The position numbers and the translations under genes were made by a program. This document shows positions 11,804 to 24,000 of a stretch of DNA of 64,000 nucleotides, piece after piece. Under the pieces are notes generated by a model that saw only the letters and a list, made by a program, of their open reading frames with translations, was not told the origin of the DNA and searched no databases. Origin of the DNA: Glycine soja (Eukaryota; Streptophyta; Magnoliopsida; Fabales; Fabaceae); contig NC_041019.1 in assembly GCF_004193775.1 (NCBI RefSeq), positions 47,405,928 to 47,469,927 of the forward strand. The letters are read 5' to 3'. How positions within the stretch are numbered: the stretch's first letter is position 1; each line of letters opens with the position of its first letter.

Positions 11804-14800
11804 TTAATACACTAAAGATGACTTTGACATTCCAAGCTCCTTGGCAACTTGCTCCATGGTGGGACGAGAATGAGGGCTTTCAGTCAAGCAAGCAATTGTT
11901 GTCTTTGCAATCAAAGCTATCTCTGTAGCCATTTGCTTTATAGGATAAGGGAGGCGTCGGTCTAACTCACCCATCAATGAAGGAATATCAAGTGTTGACG
12001 CCATGGCATTTGATGAACATGTCAACAACGAAGTTATAAAATCTCCAGGGTGCTCTCCAAGAAGTATTTCCAATGCTAATACCCCAAAGCTATACACATC
12101 GCATTTTTGGTTCACTTCCATTGTGTATGCAAGTTCTGTACCAAATTAAAAGAGCTATCATGCATTAAATAACATTCCTGAAATAAGCATGAAATGCTGA
12201 TAACTATTTTACGTAATTTTTAGGTAGAAAACTATCAATGAAAACCTACAAAATCATTTTATCCTCGGTATAAAAGTCAAAGGAATTAACCTGGAGCAGC
12301 ATATCCAAAAGTGCCAACAAATGAGGTCCAATTGGTTGAATTAGGATTAAGAAGCCTGGCTGCTCCAAAATCTGAGACATGAGCCACATACTCCAAATCC
12401 AAAACAATATTCTTGCTTGATATATCTCGATGAACAATTGGAGGTGAACAGTCATGATGCATATAAGATAAAGCATTTGCTACACCTTTAATGGCATTAA
12501 TCCTGGGATCCCAATCAAATGCTATTGCTTGTTCATCATCTTTTAAAATCTTATCAATGCTTCCCTTTTCCAAGAACTCATACACCAAAAATGAGGATTG
12601 TGAATGAGAACAAAACCCATATAACTTCACAATGTTACGATGTCGAATGTTTATCAAAGCTTGAATTTCACTTGTGAAAGCTTTAATATTGGACAATTCC
12701 CCATTTTGGACTAAATGGAGTTTCTTCACGGCAAGAATTTGACCTGTGTGCAATTTTGCTTTGTAAACACTTCCTTGTCCTCCGACCCCAATGAGATGTT
12801 TGTTGTCAAAATCTTCTGTGGCTTCAACTATGTTCTCATACACTATTTTTCCATCAAAACTCCATATTGCAAATAGATTCCGAACTGGTGATTCTTCATC
12901 CTGGTTTTCTTTTGTCTTTGAACTTTGACAAAGATAGTATGAGACCCCAAAGGCTAATAATGCTAGCATTAAAGTGCCCAAACCAATGGGTAAAAACACC
13001 AATATGACTTTGTTAGTCTTATGGTTTTGATATTTGTCACCTAATTTTGGGCATGGTTCCAAGCCAGAGACATTGCCACACAAGCCTTTATTATTTCTCA
13101 ACGCTTCAATTGTAGCATTCTTGAAGAATTGAATGTTTGGAAGTGAACCCTCTAATTGGTTATATGATATATCAACTGATATCAAGCTTACCATCTTGTC
13201 GAGGCTGGAGAGATCACCTGAAAGATTATTGTGTGAGAGATTCAATGTTTCTAAGCTTTTCAACTCTCCGAGCGTTGGTGGTATTGTTCCACTCAAAATG
13301 TTTCTGCTAAGATCAAGACTTTGGAGATGCTTTAATTTACCAAACTCGGATGGAATACCTTCCCTAAAATTATTTTGGCTCAAATTCAAATGTAATAACT
13401 TGACCAAATTGCCAAGTTGATTTGGAATTAAGCTAGCAAAATAATTTGCTCCAAGGTCTAAGGTTTCAAGATCTTGCAATGATGCTATTTGTATAGGGAC
13501 ATTTCCAGAAAGATTATTGTTATTGATAGAAAGATCGAACAAGTAGGTCAAATTACCAAAATCTTCTGGAATGCCTCCTGTCAAATGGTTTGAAGACAGG
13601 TGAAGTACATGTAACTTGGTTGCCTGACTTAGCTCTGGTGGAATACTGCCTGATAAATTATTGTTGGAGATTTTGAGGCTTGTGAGATTATAGCACTTTC
13701 CCCAGTTTTGGGAAAGATGGCCATACAAATTATTTTCACTCAGGTTGATGTAATCCAGATGCGGATAAACACCAAAATCATGTGTTATATTTCCTGTCAG
13801 CTGGTTTTGTTCAAGCCTAACCCTTGTAAGGCTGGAGCAGTTCTTCAAACTCTTTGGTACTGGGCCCGTGAAAAAGTTAACATCAGCAGCAAACCGAGTC
13901 AACTTTCCACTATAGCAAATGTTGTGAGGTAAATGACCTGTGAAATAATTATCAGATAATTGCAAAATTTCCAGGTTGGTAAGCTTGTTCATTTCTATTG
14001 GAAGGTTTCCACTGAACTTATTTGAGAATAAAACAAGAGAGGTGAGCTTTGTCAAGTTACCAATAGTGGAAGGAATTGATCCAGAGAGTTTGTTTTTTTC
14101 AAGGCGAATCGAGTCCAAATTGACCAAGTTACCTATGGAAGATGGGATTGGCCCAGAGAGATTATTATCTACCAATTGGATTGTGACAAGAGAATGGAGT
14201 TTTCCCACTTCACTGGGAATGGAACCAGATAGATGATTGGCATAAGCATAAAAATGGGTTAAATTTCTCAGATTTCCAATTGTAGAGGGAATTGTACCTG
14301 AGAAAGAGTTACTGGACAAATCAAGTTGAAGCAAATTTGTCATCATTCCAATTTCTTGAGGAATGGGACCTGAAAGATTATTGTTTGAAAGAATTAAATT
14401 GTTCAAGTTGTGTAACTTCCCAATTTCCTGAGGAATGGAACCTGAAAGATTATTGTTTGAAAGCTGTAGATCGTTCAAGTTGAGTAACTTCTCAATTTCC
14501 CGAGGAATGGAACCAAAAAGACCATTGTCTTGAAGCCATAATTCTGTCAAGTTGACTAGCTTCCCAATTTCCACAGGAATGTGGCCAAATATTTGGTTCT
14601 CTTGAACATGTAGAATCTCTAGGTTTTGCAACTTCCCGATTTCTTGAGGAATAGAACCATTAAAGTTATTTGTTCCAAGCCAAAAATACTTTAAGTTTGA
14701 CAATTTCCCAATTTCACGAGGAATATGTCCATAAAAATTGTTGTGTGTAAGATCTAGATATGACAAATTGGTCAACTTTCCTATAGAAACTGGGATCGCC

Positions 14801-15471
14801 CCTGTGAGATTACAATTCCAAAGAGAAAGATATGACAAGAAGGATAGGTTTTCAATAGAATTTGGGATAGTACCTGTGAGATTGACAAATTCAATAATAA
14901 GCTCTCTCAAATTCCTTAATGCACCTATTTCTTGAGGAATAGAACCATTGAAAGCATTATGTGCCAAATCTAAAACACGAAGACTGACCAACTGAGTTAT
15001 TTCAGATGGAATTTGTCCAGAGAAGTGATTGTCACTTAAATCAAGATGAGTGAGTTTTGACAACACCCTAATTTGGGGAGGAATACTTCCTTTCAAGGAG
15101 TTATTACTCATATCTAGAGTGAGGATGTTTGGAAGTGATGAAAAATTGAGAGTTTGAAGCATACCGCTTAATCCAACGTGTGTAAGATTTATGCTGGAGA
15201 CGGATTTGGTGTGGTCACAAGCAATTCCAAGCCAATTGCAAGGAGTATTGCCACCCCATGAAGATAGCAAAGCCTGACTTTGGTTGTCAAGGCTGGTTTT
15301 CCACTTCAACAAAGCATTTGCTTCAGTTTGTTGTAATGTGAGTGATGCAGAGGATGGTATAGTTGCATGGCGAGAAGTGGCCATAGTGAATGCACAAAAC
15401 AACATTACAATCAGAAGAAGCCAAAATGATGGAAGCTTCATGGATTGAAGGGTAGGAAATATGAACATCAT
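11804..15471 (-). CDS. LRR receptor-like serine/threonine kinase (MIK2-like, subfamily XII type), two exons
   Basis: Exon 1 is 15471-12291 and exon 2 is 12135-11804. The intron 12290-12136 has donor CAG|GTTAAT and acceptor GTACAG and splits the kinase APE motif, giving 1170 aa. The start at 15471 precedes a second Met at 15441 that opens a strong signal peptide (KLPSFWLLLIVMLFCAF). Either could be used; an ORF extension to 15573 looks untranslated. Domains: LRRNT with CNWLGIAC, about 28 plant-type 24-residue LRRs, one transmembrane helix (about 822-848), and a kinase from about 893. The kinase has IGVGGQGSVYKA, Lys916 in AVKK, an RD-type HRD (Asp1016) and DFG (Asp1034). All catalytic residues are present. 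Family knowledge: MIK2 relatives are plasma-membrane receptors for secreted peptides. Ligand specificity here is unknown. This is the only intact host gene in the window. Confidence 0.93.
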
Positions 15472-16660
15472 TGGTGGTATTGGGTATTCAACAATCAATG
15501 ATTGTCTAATACAATCAAAGATATGGTTTCCGAGATTGGTATGAAGTTTATGCATGCAAATGAGACGTTGCACATATTTATTTGCAAAAAGTCAGAGACA
15601 CTAGAACCTTAGTCAAGAAAGGTGTGCTAAACTGCAAATCTATTTTAAATGAACATCTGTTCTATATTTGGACTCTTGACCATTCCCTCTCCTGTAGGGA
15701 CTCTTCGGATAGCAATGATTTGCGATTAATTTTTAAAATGGGGTGTTTATCATTTGCGTAATCTCGTGTGCCCGGTATTGCCGTTAAATTGATTCTACAT
15801 GATTTTAGATTTCATTATGTAATCTCATTTGCAAGATTTGTGGTTAAGTTATTAACTCAGGTTTAAAATTTCATCAGTAAAAAAAAGAAGAGTTTTAAAA
15901 TTTCAAACGATAAAATCATTAACCCCATACCCAAGTGAGCCCCATCTATGATAATCCATGCTAAAAATACAGTTAATAGTAACAGCTAACGAGAGATTGA
16001 AAAGTCTGCCTCTTTTTTAAGTAAAAAGAGGTGGCCTCCTCTTTCCAATGCAAAAGAATAATATTAATATACTTTTGGAAGTGCTCAGAATCTTGATATG
16101 GAATGCACGTGTAGTGTTTACTGAAAAAGAAAAAAATGGGCTCGATTTCCGATAGATTCGTAGACCTCCGTCAGCTGGATGTTCCAATCACAGTTTCCGA
16201 CAAATTTCAAAGACTTCTGCTATTGCTTGAAGGTTCTCCGTATATTGCATATTGACTTTGCTGAGTCTACTGAAGAAGACATTTTATGTAGGTATCCTAT
16301 CTAAGTATCCATAGTTTTTCTTTGGGGATTTTTTAAGTAAGTCTTTTCTTTCAACTTAAACATTTAATCTCCTCCACCCAGCAACTCTATAAATCTACTA
16401 TTTACTCAATATCCTTACATTTAACAATAATTTATTTATTGACAAAACTGATGCAATTAAAATATACAATATGACAGTATATTAATAATTATATATTTTA
16501 TTTTAAAATATATTTTAATTTGAGTTTTATACGTTTTTATTCTATGATATAATTATATACTACAATATTAAATTTGATATATTATAAGAAAAAATAGATT
16601 GATCACCTATCTTTATGATATATTTCGAGTATTAATAATTAGATTATATTTGAAATAACT
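15472..16660 (-). promoter_or_regulatory. Upstream region of the receptor kinase (U block, copy A)
   Basis: This is the 5' flank of the minus-strand kinase gene. Its distal part (about 15970-16655) is repeated at 45450-46010 upstream of the kinase fragment, which fixes the right edge of the duplicated unit. A stretch of about 190 bp (roughly 16097-16287) is absent from the other copy. I see no secure TATA box or factor site in the right orientation. At about 16660 the sequence switches abruptly to the M block of copy B, so this is a duplication junction. Confidence 0.5.
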
Positions 16661-19459
16661 TGTTTAAAAAATCATGGATAAATCCAAAAAAGCTTATCTT
16701 TTCTAAGTTATTTTCAACTGAAACATCGAAATGACTGAATATTTGTTATTTAGTGACATATTTGAAGCATGTTGCGCATAGTTGATTAGACTAATAATAT
16801 GTTTGAATTAAATTTTTGGTAAAAAATAATTAATTTATTTTTTCATGATAAAGTTAAAGCAATAAAGAGTTCTGTATTCATTACAAATAATAATAGAATC
16901 CGTAATAACTTTTTTCCAGCAACAATTATGTTGTTGGCAAAGATACACATTTAGTAATGATGTTTGATTGTTGTTGAGATAAAATTTACCTTTTAACAAT
17001 AAACAAGTATAGTGAGGAAAACTATAATTATTCCATCAATTAAACTTGTCGCTGCGAATGTTGTTGTACAAAATATTTTTTTATGCCAACATGTGTTATT
17101 GTCGTTGAGAAAATTAATACTTCAGCTGGTTTAGTATATTAAATTAGTAAGTTTTCATGTATTTTTAAATATAAATAAAAACTCAATTAATAATCTATTT
17201 TTTTTTTTTTTGCAAATATATCTATCCTTAGTTAATAGTTCGTTTTAATGTACATTTTTCTTAAATTAAATTTTAATATTTTATTGTTGTTCAAATAAAA
17301 ACATTAATAATTTATTATTTAAATTTTATATTTCTTACTTCAACAGAAGAAAAAAGAATAAATAAAATTTTCTCCAAAGATTCTATTTTTCTTATAGATA
17401 TACTTAAAAGATTTAATTGATAATGAGTTTTGAATTTAGTATATTGGTACAAGATATTTAACTTATTAATAAGATTTTGATCTTGATGTGAAATTTGAGT
17501 GGAATTGTTTTGGTAAATATTTTAGGGATAGTTAATTTGAATTATTTTTTTAATAAAAGTTAATTTAAATATTAATAATATGTCAATTTTAAGATTTTAA
17601 TGGTTGGGAAAAAAATTTAACCCTAAAAAGTAAGGAAGAAATTGCTCATCCAATTTTTTCTCCATTTGCATTACTCCACTTTTCCCAACAGCAACAACAT
17701 CACAAATAAATATATTATCCTTATTAGTTATTTTCATTTTTTTATTCTTATTTTTCATTTATAACTTCTTAACACGTTCCTCATCATGTAAAAAATGTTC
17801 AGTCTTATGATAATGAAATATCTATATTATAAGTCATTTTATTATATATGTACATGAAAAAGTTATTTTAAATTATATATTACTTTAATATGATAAATAA
17901 TTATTTAATATATGAAATTATTATATAGCTTTTAAATTTAAACAAGGATTAATGGATAAGTACTGATAGAAGAGAGTACACTTCAACAAAAAAAATGAAG
18001 AGTTTACATATATTTTTATATAATAATTGTATTTATTAGCTTTTTATTATAATTATCAAGTAGTTTTTTATTTATTTTATATGTGTGTATTTTTTTTTTA
18101 AAAATGAAGAAAAAGAAGAAAAAAAATCTCCATTGAAAGCCAAAGCAAGGTAATGAAATATTGATATTTAAAAATAGTGAAGCACATTACAAAGGTTTTG
18201 ATGTATAAAAATAAAAGGAGAGAGATATGTTTATAGGATTTTTCTTAGAGAAGATAGGGTTACATTTATTGGAGATAAAATCGTGGATTCTGATTATTTG
18301 TTTTAAATGTTAGTTATTCTTATTTTACAGGTTGAATTTATTTTTTTTAGTTTTATTCGTTATAAATTTTTAATTGGTTGCCGGTAAGGATGACATATTG
18401 GGTTTGTGTAATTGTGTCCATTCAACAATTTCTTTTATTTTTAATTAAAAATCATTTAGTTAAAATTCTAACTTGATATGACAAAAATATGATGTTGTTG
18501 GACAAAAGAACTATAAAGGAGTAAATTCTTATTAGTTAAGTTAGAAGATTTTATCTTCATAATTTGTTTTCTTTTAATAACCTTAAATTTAAATGTTTAG
18601 ATTTTCAAATCAATTTGATAATTACTAACTATTGAACATTTTCAAATCAATTTTTTGATAATAATAAATTTAACGGTCTCTTGTTGGATCGGTGGGTCTC
18701 TAATTGAACTGTACTCTTTATCATAAGTTTTATTTTAAAATTATTATTATTATTATTATTATGAGCAAAAATGTTAGCATAAAGGTATCTTTTTTTATAA
18801 AAAAAAAATCAAAGGAATTCTGGTTCGAACCCGCCCAATAAGCATTTGGAGTATTAATATTTAATTTATTTTTAGTAACAACAGTGTGACTAATTTAAAT
18901 TTATAATTATATAAAATTATATAAAAATTATCTAAAGATTTCAGATTTAAATGTATAAGGATTTTCTCTAAAACTTCTATACTTTTGTTAATATATAGAG
19001 ATAAAGATATATATGAGTTTTTTTTTTTTTTGAAAATAGTAAATATCTATGAGATAACCTTTATCAATGAGTAAAAAATTATAATTTCACATCTATAAAT
19101 ACAACTAATCCCATCTTCACTGTCCACTATTTTTTCTTAACTTTAATATTCACTTCCTTTCTTTCTTGAGTTTAATGTTTATGTTCTCCTCATCCCCAAT
19201 AATATAAAAGCAATGATTCATTCAAGCGATAATAGGTGCACATAGGTTTTTATGTTTATTAAAATGAACTAGTTATTATGAAATCACTACAAAAGGATAT
19301 TTAATGTATGTTATAAAAATTTGTTTGGTGATGAATTGAAATTGTACGTGCAGAGATTCACGCATCAACCTAGGACTCAAACATCCTTGCTAAAGTTCAA
19401 TCACGTCTCATAGAGATTCTTGTTCTGTAGATACCTTCTTTTTTGTTTTCCTCTTTTTA

Positions 19460-19525
<66 letters not shown>

Positions 19526-21060
19526 TGCTAACTAGTTTAAGTTAATTATCAATTCCTATAACCATCTTCATAAGTTACTATTTTATCCCTATAACTACTT
19601 TCACAATTTACACACTTACTTCTATTATCTTTCTTTTCATTTAAGAATAAAAAGTAGTTATTCATAAAAATAAATTATATTTATTTTTCTATTTTTTACG
19701 TGTTCATTAATTTATTTGATTTAAGTGACTTTGTAAGCATGTCCAACTAACTCAAATGTAATTGAATTGACTCAATTCAGGTGATAATTTTCATTTTTAG
19801 GAGGAGAAAATAAGCACTTTGTGTCTCATTATATTTTTATGTTTTTTAAATTAAAAAAAAGATAATATTAGTGGATGGTTTGTGAAAATAATTATAAGGA
19901 TATACTAATAATTTGCCTATGTAATTATAAAAATAAAATGGATATAAAAATGAGTATACCAAAAAGTCATATTGCTTGATATAGATTTTTAAAATAAACA
20001 ATCCATCCAAACTTATCAATATTTATTGATTTAAAAGTTTAATGTCACTAATTATTTCAAGTTTCATATTTACTCCCCAGAAAAAGCTTATTCCTATTTT
20101 TTTATTTTTTTTCTTTAAAAATTTAGGTTAATTACAATGGTAGGAAAATTTTAAATGTAACAAGAAAATTATTTTATAAATAAGAAAAATAAATTGTATA
20201 TTTTTGTTTCTTTCTATTTTTCATATTGAACAAATTGGTTTGGCCGAAACAAAGAAACATTTTTTTATTTATAAAGATATTTTTTAGTAAAAAATATTCA
20301 AAATAACTTTTATTTTATTTTTAAAGTTTTATGTTTAGTTTTAAATTTTAAAGTTACTTTTAAATCCTATGTGTCTTATCTTCTAATCTATCATATTTGT
20401 ATCTTATCTTTATTAGATATTAATATTTTATGTCTTTATTAAATATATTTTTTTACTTAAATAACATTTTATTTTTATAATATATTGCTATTTTTATTTT
20501 AGTTTTCTCATTTTTTTTATTTTGGTAGCCATTAAATTTTTATTTCATTTTTATTTTTTAAAATTTTCTATTTATGTGATGGAATAATTATCACAAATTG
20601 GGAAATAAGTTTATTGCTTAAATAATAGAGATTAAATAAAAAATATAAAAATGAAAAAATTATACTATAAAATACAAATGTATAGAAGTTAAAACAATAA
20701 TGCTACATATTAAAATAAAAGGTGGTTACTCAATATCTAAGATAAGGGTCATTACTCAATATGTTGGATATCCTTTATCTATTTTTATAGATTTTATTTT
20801 ATCTTTTTAATCTTTTCTATTTTGTATTGTTCATTTTTTATATATTTTTTAATCTTTTTTTTTCATTTAAACACATTTAGTTGTACCCCTTAGTAAGTAA
20901 AATTTCCTGCTATTTCCTTTTTACAAATTGTTCATATTAATATGCATATTTTAAAATTTGACACATTTTTAAAAGAAATTGTAGGACTGTGATAATTAAC
21001 AAGAAAATAAAGGGTGGATAAAACTAAAAAATCGAGCTTCCCCATAGTATTTAAAGGGCA
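16660..21060. repeat. M block, copy B
   Basis: Aligns to 5066-9540 almost throughout, with scattered substitutions and indels. The L block that precedes M in copies A and C is absent here, so copy B was joined in at this point. It contains a (TA)n run at about 19462-19522, much longer than at the matching site in A (about 7962-7978) or C. No gene is supported. Confidence 0.85.
19462..19522. repeat. (TA)n microsatellite, about 30 units
   Basis: A pure TA dinucleotide run in copy B of the M block. The orthologous position in copy A is a short run of about nine AT units and in copy C only TATATATA, so expansion followed duplication. Confidence 0.9.
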
Positions 21061-24000
21061 TTAATGATTCCTTAGAATTTGCTTTTTCCAATTCCAAGAA
21101 TAAAAACACAATGTGTGCATGTTATAGATGCAACAATATTTACTAAGACAAGAAATGAAATGATGTGTGATTTATTGAAATCTAGATTTCAACAAAATTA
21201 TGAGTAATTGTAGTTTCATGGAGAGAGCTCAAGTGATTCATCATCTGACAATGATGATGATTTTGAAGATGATGCTAATGTCTCAAGAGCTAATGTTGAA
21301 ACGGGTGATGATTCTTAAACATACTCCATGTTTCATGACATGCATCATCCACTTAATATGGATGGAGATTATGTGCTTGATAATCCTATGTCTAGTCATG
21401 CCAATATCAATGAGGAGCCAAATAAGGAGGCCAAAAAGTTTTATAATTTATTGAAAGGCACTGAACAAAAATTATATCCGGGTTGCCAAAAATTTTCCAG
21501 GTTATCTTTTATCATTCAACTTTTCTAGATGAAATGTCTTTATGGATGGAGCAATACTTCATTCGATTCATTGCTAAAGTTATTAGTTGAAGCTTTTTTC
21601 CAAGGGAATGTGCTTCCTAACTCAACGTATGATTTTCAAAAGATTATTAAGGATCTTGAACCTGATTATGTTAAGATAGATGCTTGCATTGATGATTGTA
21701 TCTGATATAGAGGAGGCTATGAAAGCCTTGATGAATGTCCTATTTGTAAGAAAAGTAGATAGTTAGAAAATAAGAAGAAAAACAATGTCCCGAAAAAGAT
21801 AATTCGTTACTTTCCAATAAAACCAAGACTGCAAAGATTGTTTATGTCTAAGCAAGTTGCAGAAGATATGAAGTGGCATAAGAACAAAAGAGTTGATAAT
21901 GGAGTTTTAAGGCACCCAACAGACTCTTTGACATGGAAATCATTTGATGATCAACACATGTTTTTTGCTTCAGATGCATGCAATGTGATACTTGGCTTAT
22001 CTTTAGATGGTTTCAACCCTTTCGATATAATGAGCAATAACTAAATTGTATGGCATGTGGTTTTAATTCCTTATAATCTTCCCCCTTGGTTATGTATGAA
22101 ACAACAAAGTTTTATCTTATCATTGCTTATTTCTAGTCCAAAAGGTCCTGAAAGTGATATTGATGTTTATCTTCAGCCATTAATTGATGACCTAAATGAG
22201 TTATAGGATATGGGTATTAAAACTTATGATGCTTTTTTAAGGCAAAATTTTCAGTTGCATGTTGCCTTTATATGTACCATTAATGATTTTTCAGCTTATG
22301 GGATGTTATTTGGATGAAGTACTAAAGGAGCATTAGCTTGTCCTTGTTATAACATATAAACATGCTCTCTTTATTTGAAATATGGTCACAAGCAATGTTA
22401 CATGGCTCACCATCGATTTTTATAGGTTGATCACCCTTGGCGTAAGAATAAGAACAACTCATTTGATAATACTAAGGAGGTAAGCCATGCACCAAAAACA
22501 TTGATAGGAGACGATATGTTAGCACAAGTTGAAAATCTACATGTGATCTTTGGAAAATCTACAATTAAAAGAAAACAAGGTGTAGAGATAAATCACAATT
22601 AGAAGAAAAAAGTATATTTTTTGAATTACCATATTGGAGGACAATATTATTGAGATATAATTTAGATGTGATGCACATAGAGAAAAAAATTTGTGTTGTC
22701 AAAATATAATTGGATATTCTAGGGCAAACAAAAGATACATTGAAGTCTCGATTGGATTTGCATCATATGGGTCTTAAAAAGCCACTTCATCCTATTGAGA
22801 ATGTGGATAAGTATTTAATTTCTCCTGAACGATACACAGTGTTGAAGGAAGAAAAGGTAAAGTTTTGTCAAATCTTAAAGGATGTAAAGTATCTTGATGC
22901 TTATGCCTCAAATATAGGTTGATGCATAGATGTAAGTAATTAGAATATCTAGGGACTTAAAAGTCATGATTATCATGTTCTATTTGAGAGTATTGTTCCC
23001 TTTGCCATAAAGGGATTGCTTCTAAGGGATGCTTGCGATCCACTGGTCGAGTTATCTTTATTCTTTGGAAATTTGTGCTCTAAACAATTGAACATGAATG
23101 AGTTGAATTGCTTAGAGAAGAAAATTGCAATAACTATGTGTAAGTTGGAACACATTTTTCCACCATCATTTTTTGGATTCATGACTCACCTACCAATTCA
23201 CTTGGCAAATGAGGTAAAACTTGGAGGCTTAGTTCAATATCGATGGATGTATCCTACTGAAAGGTTAGTTTAAATGATTTTTTTTTCAATGCTTACTTTC
23301 CTATTTTACTTCTCAATATCATTAGTTTTACTTTGTTTATTGTCAACTCTTTGCATGTACTAAAAGGTTATGTGCATAATAAAGCACGCCCAGAAGGTTC
23401 CATTGCAAAAGGATATGTGGCTGAAGAATGTATGACATTTTGTGCTAGATATTTGGTTGGTATGGATTCTAGATTGAATCAAGCAGATAGATATATGGAA
23501 TGTGCAAGTGTTGATTGCAATGGTTTGTTAGTGTTTAAGAACAATGGTCGATCTGTTGGATCAAGTGGCCTCGGAATAATTAAGAGGGGGGGGTTGAATT
23601 AATTATTAATGTGTCTTGACTAATTAAAATTTATCCTTCTTAATATTACTAGATTCAATTAGGCTTTACTACTAAGTTATGAGAAAGTAAAGAACAGAAC
23701 CAAATAAATAGACAAATGTAAAGCGAAAATAAAAAGTACACAGCGGAAAAATAAAGAGTGTATGGAAGAAAAAGACAAGCACAAGATTTATACTGGTTCG
23801 GTCACAACCTGTGCCTACGTCCAATCCCCAAGCAACCACCGGTTCTTGAGATTTCCAATAACCTTGTGAAATCCTTTACAAGCAAAGATCCACAATGGAT
23901 GTACCCTCCCTTATTCTCTTTGAACAACCAAGTGGATGTACCCTCCACTTGAACTGATCCACAAGAGATGTACCCTCTCTTGTTCTCAGTATTTCAACCC

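Noticed and set aside
13133..14935. Plus-strand ORFs of 63-95 aa across the receptor kinase
   Set aside because: Antisense shadows of the LRR repeats; their periodicity follows the 72-bp LRR unit.
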